A DNA stretch of 5,724 bases, taken from positions 1-5,724 of the forward strand of contig JBGPLH010000223.1 of the NCBI GenBank assembly GCA_041486365.1. Reading direction: 5' to 3'. The DNA is from JBGPLH01 sp041486365 [NCBI: Thermodesulfobacteriota bacterium]. Lineage in GTDB: Bacteria > JAUYMQ01. Positions within the stretch are counted from its first letter, which is position 1; each line of letters opens with the position of its first letter. The translations under genes and the position numbers were made by a program. Below the pieces are notes generated by a model. The model ran no database searches. It had not been told where the DNA came from and worked only from the letters and a program-made list of their open reading frames with translations. This document shows, piece after piece, positions 5,127-5,724 of this stretch.

Positions 5127-5724
5127 GGATCGTCACGCAGCCGACCGCGCCCGGACCGCCGAGGTTGTGGGCGAGCCCGATCTGCGCGTCCTTCACCTGC
5201 CGGTCGCCCACGCGGTGCTGGAGCTGGCGGGTCACTTCGTAGATCATCCGGACTCCGGTGGCGCCGATCGGATGGCCGAAGGACTTGAGGCCGCCGCTCG
5301 GATTCACGGGGAGCTTCCCGCCGATCGCCGAGTGGCCCTCCTCGATGAAGCGCCCGCCCGTCCCCTTCTCGCAGAAGAGCAGGTCCTCGTAATTCAGGAT
5401 CTCGGTGATCGTGAAGCAGTCATGCGTCTCGGCCAGGTCGATCTCCTCGAGAGGATTGCGAATCCCCGCCTGCTCGTAGGCCTGCTTCGCGGCGAGCGTG
5501 GTGGCGGGGAACCCGTCGTACTCGAAGCCGGGCTTGAAGTAGGGGGCGCCGGATGTGACGGCCAGCCCGAGCCCCTTCACCAGCACGTAGTCGGCGCGGA
5601 AGGATTTGGCCATGTCGGCCCGGCAGATCACCGCGGCCGCCGCGCCGTCCGTCGTCGGGCAGCAGTCGTACAGCCCCAGCGGGCTCGAGATCAGCGGCGC
5701 CTTCAGCACCGTCTCGATGTCCAC
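5113..5724 (-). CDS. SCP2-type thiolase, C-terminal part (gene cut by window edge)
   Basis: C-terminal 203 residues or so of a thiolase-superfamily enzyme that forms or cleaves a C-C bond in 3-oxoacyl-CoA. Full members have about 390-400 residues, so roughly the first half, including the nucleophilic Cys of the CxS loop, lies beyond base 5724; the GTG at the very edge is most likely an internal Val. Visible motifs by fragment residue: T100-H-D-C-F104 (the SCP2-thiolase form of the NEAF loop), N141-P-S-G-G, G150-H-P-I-G-A-T-G157 with the catalytic His, and A185-H-N-L-G-G-P-G192 in place of the classical C-x-G loop. This places it with SCP2/archaeal-type thiolases (acetyl-CoA acetyltransferase-like, lipid-transfer-protein thiolases) and not FadA/PhaA; in SCP2 thiolases the Cys of the HDCF loop is thought to take over the second catalytic Cys. 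Cytoplasmic; probable lipid or steroid side-chain catabolism. Such genes often follow a DUF35 OB-fold gene, which would lie outside the window. Confidence 0.92.
   Translation of the reverse strand: MDIETVLKAPLISSPLGLYDCCPTTDGAAAAVICRADMAKSFRADYVLVKGLGLAVTSGAPYFKPGFEYDGFPATTLAAKQAYEQAGIRNPLEEIDLAETHDCFTITEILNYEDLLFCEKGTGGRFIEEGHSAIGGKLPVNPSGGLKSFGHPIGATGVRMIYEVTRQLQHRVGDRQVKDAQIGLAHNLGGPGAVGCVTILGNP

Noticed and set aside
3303-5288. Plus-strand open frame of 661 codons antisense to the membrane-TPR gene
   Set aside because: It is rich in Arg, Glu, Gly and Ala with no domain pattern, covers both the TPR gene and the thiolase end, and is explained by GC-rich third positions of the minus-strand genes. 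The minus frame has clear TM segments and TPRs.

Overview
This high-GC window reads as ordinary chromosomal DNA from a Gram-negative, diderm bacterium. It carries two outer-membrane-type lipoprotein precursors, a Sec-exported protein and a large inner-membrane protein with a predicted periplasmic TPR domain. No mobile element, phage gene, CRISPR array, tRNA or rRNA is visible. The strongly G/C-biased third positions and the SCP2-type thiolase would suit a soil or sediment lineage with fatty-acid or steroid catabolism, but I cannot place the phylum.

Layout: (1) Positions 1-86 hold no clear gene. A strong rho-independent terminator at 87-120 closes a leftward cluster. (2) On the minus strand, transcribed 1625 to 139, is a three-gene envelope cassette: a short glycine-zipper lipoprotein (1320-1625), a secreted Gly/Tyr/Asn/His/Trp-rich protein built from three kinds of short tandem repeat (618-1133), and a second glycine-zipper lipoprotein (139-558). 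The second lipoprotein is a paralogue of the first with an added proline-rich, WxW-ended tail. A GC-rich hairpin with a mutually exclusive alternative fold lies between the first and second genes. (3) Positions 1626-1878 form a divergent spacer. It carries a good sigma70-like promoter for the rightward gene, and its leader contains a hairpin followed by a U-rich tract. (4) A rightward short-chain dehydrogenase (1879-2709) has an inserted segment and His where the catalytic-tetrad Asn usually sits. (5) A shared terminator (about 2737-2766) separates it from a convergent leftward pair. The upstream member is an SCP2-type thiolase cut by the window edge (5113-5724). The downstream member is a 780-residue GT-C-like membrane protein with five 34-residue TPR units (2784-5126), starting at a TTG inside the thiolase stop region.

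How they may work together: the two glycine-zipper lipoproteins and the repeat protein look like a co-expressed cell-surface set of unknown function. The dehydrogenase and thiolase could both act on acyl-CoA or alicyclic intermediates, but they are in separate transcription units. The thiolase-TPR link is one of translational coupling, with no evident biochemical connection. The items most worth pursuing are the repeat-protein cassette, the SDR leader hairpin, and the membrane-TPR fusion coupled to a thiolase. I found no convincing sign of an undescribed defence or mobile system.
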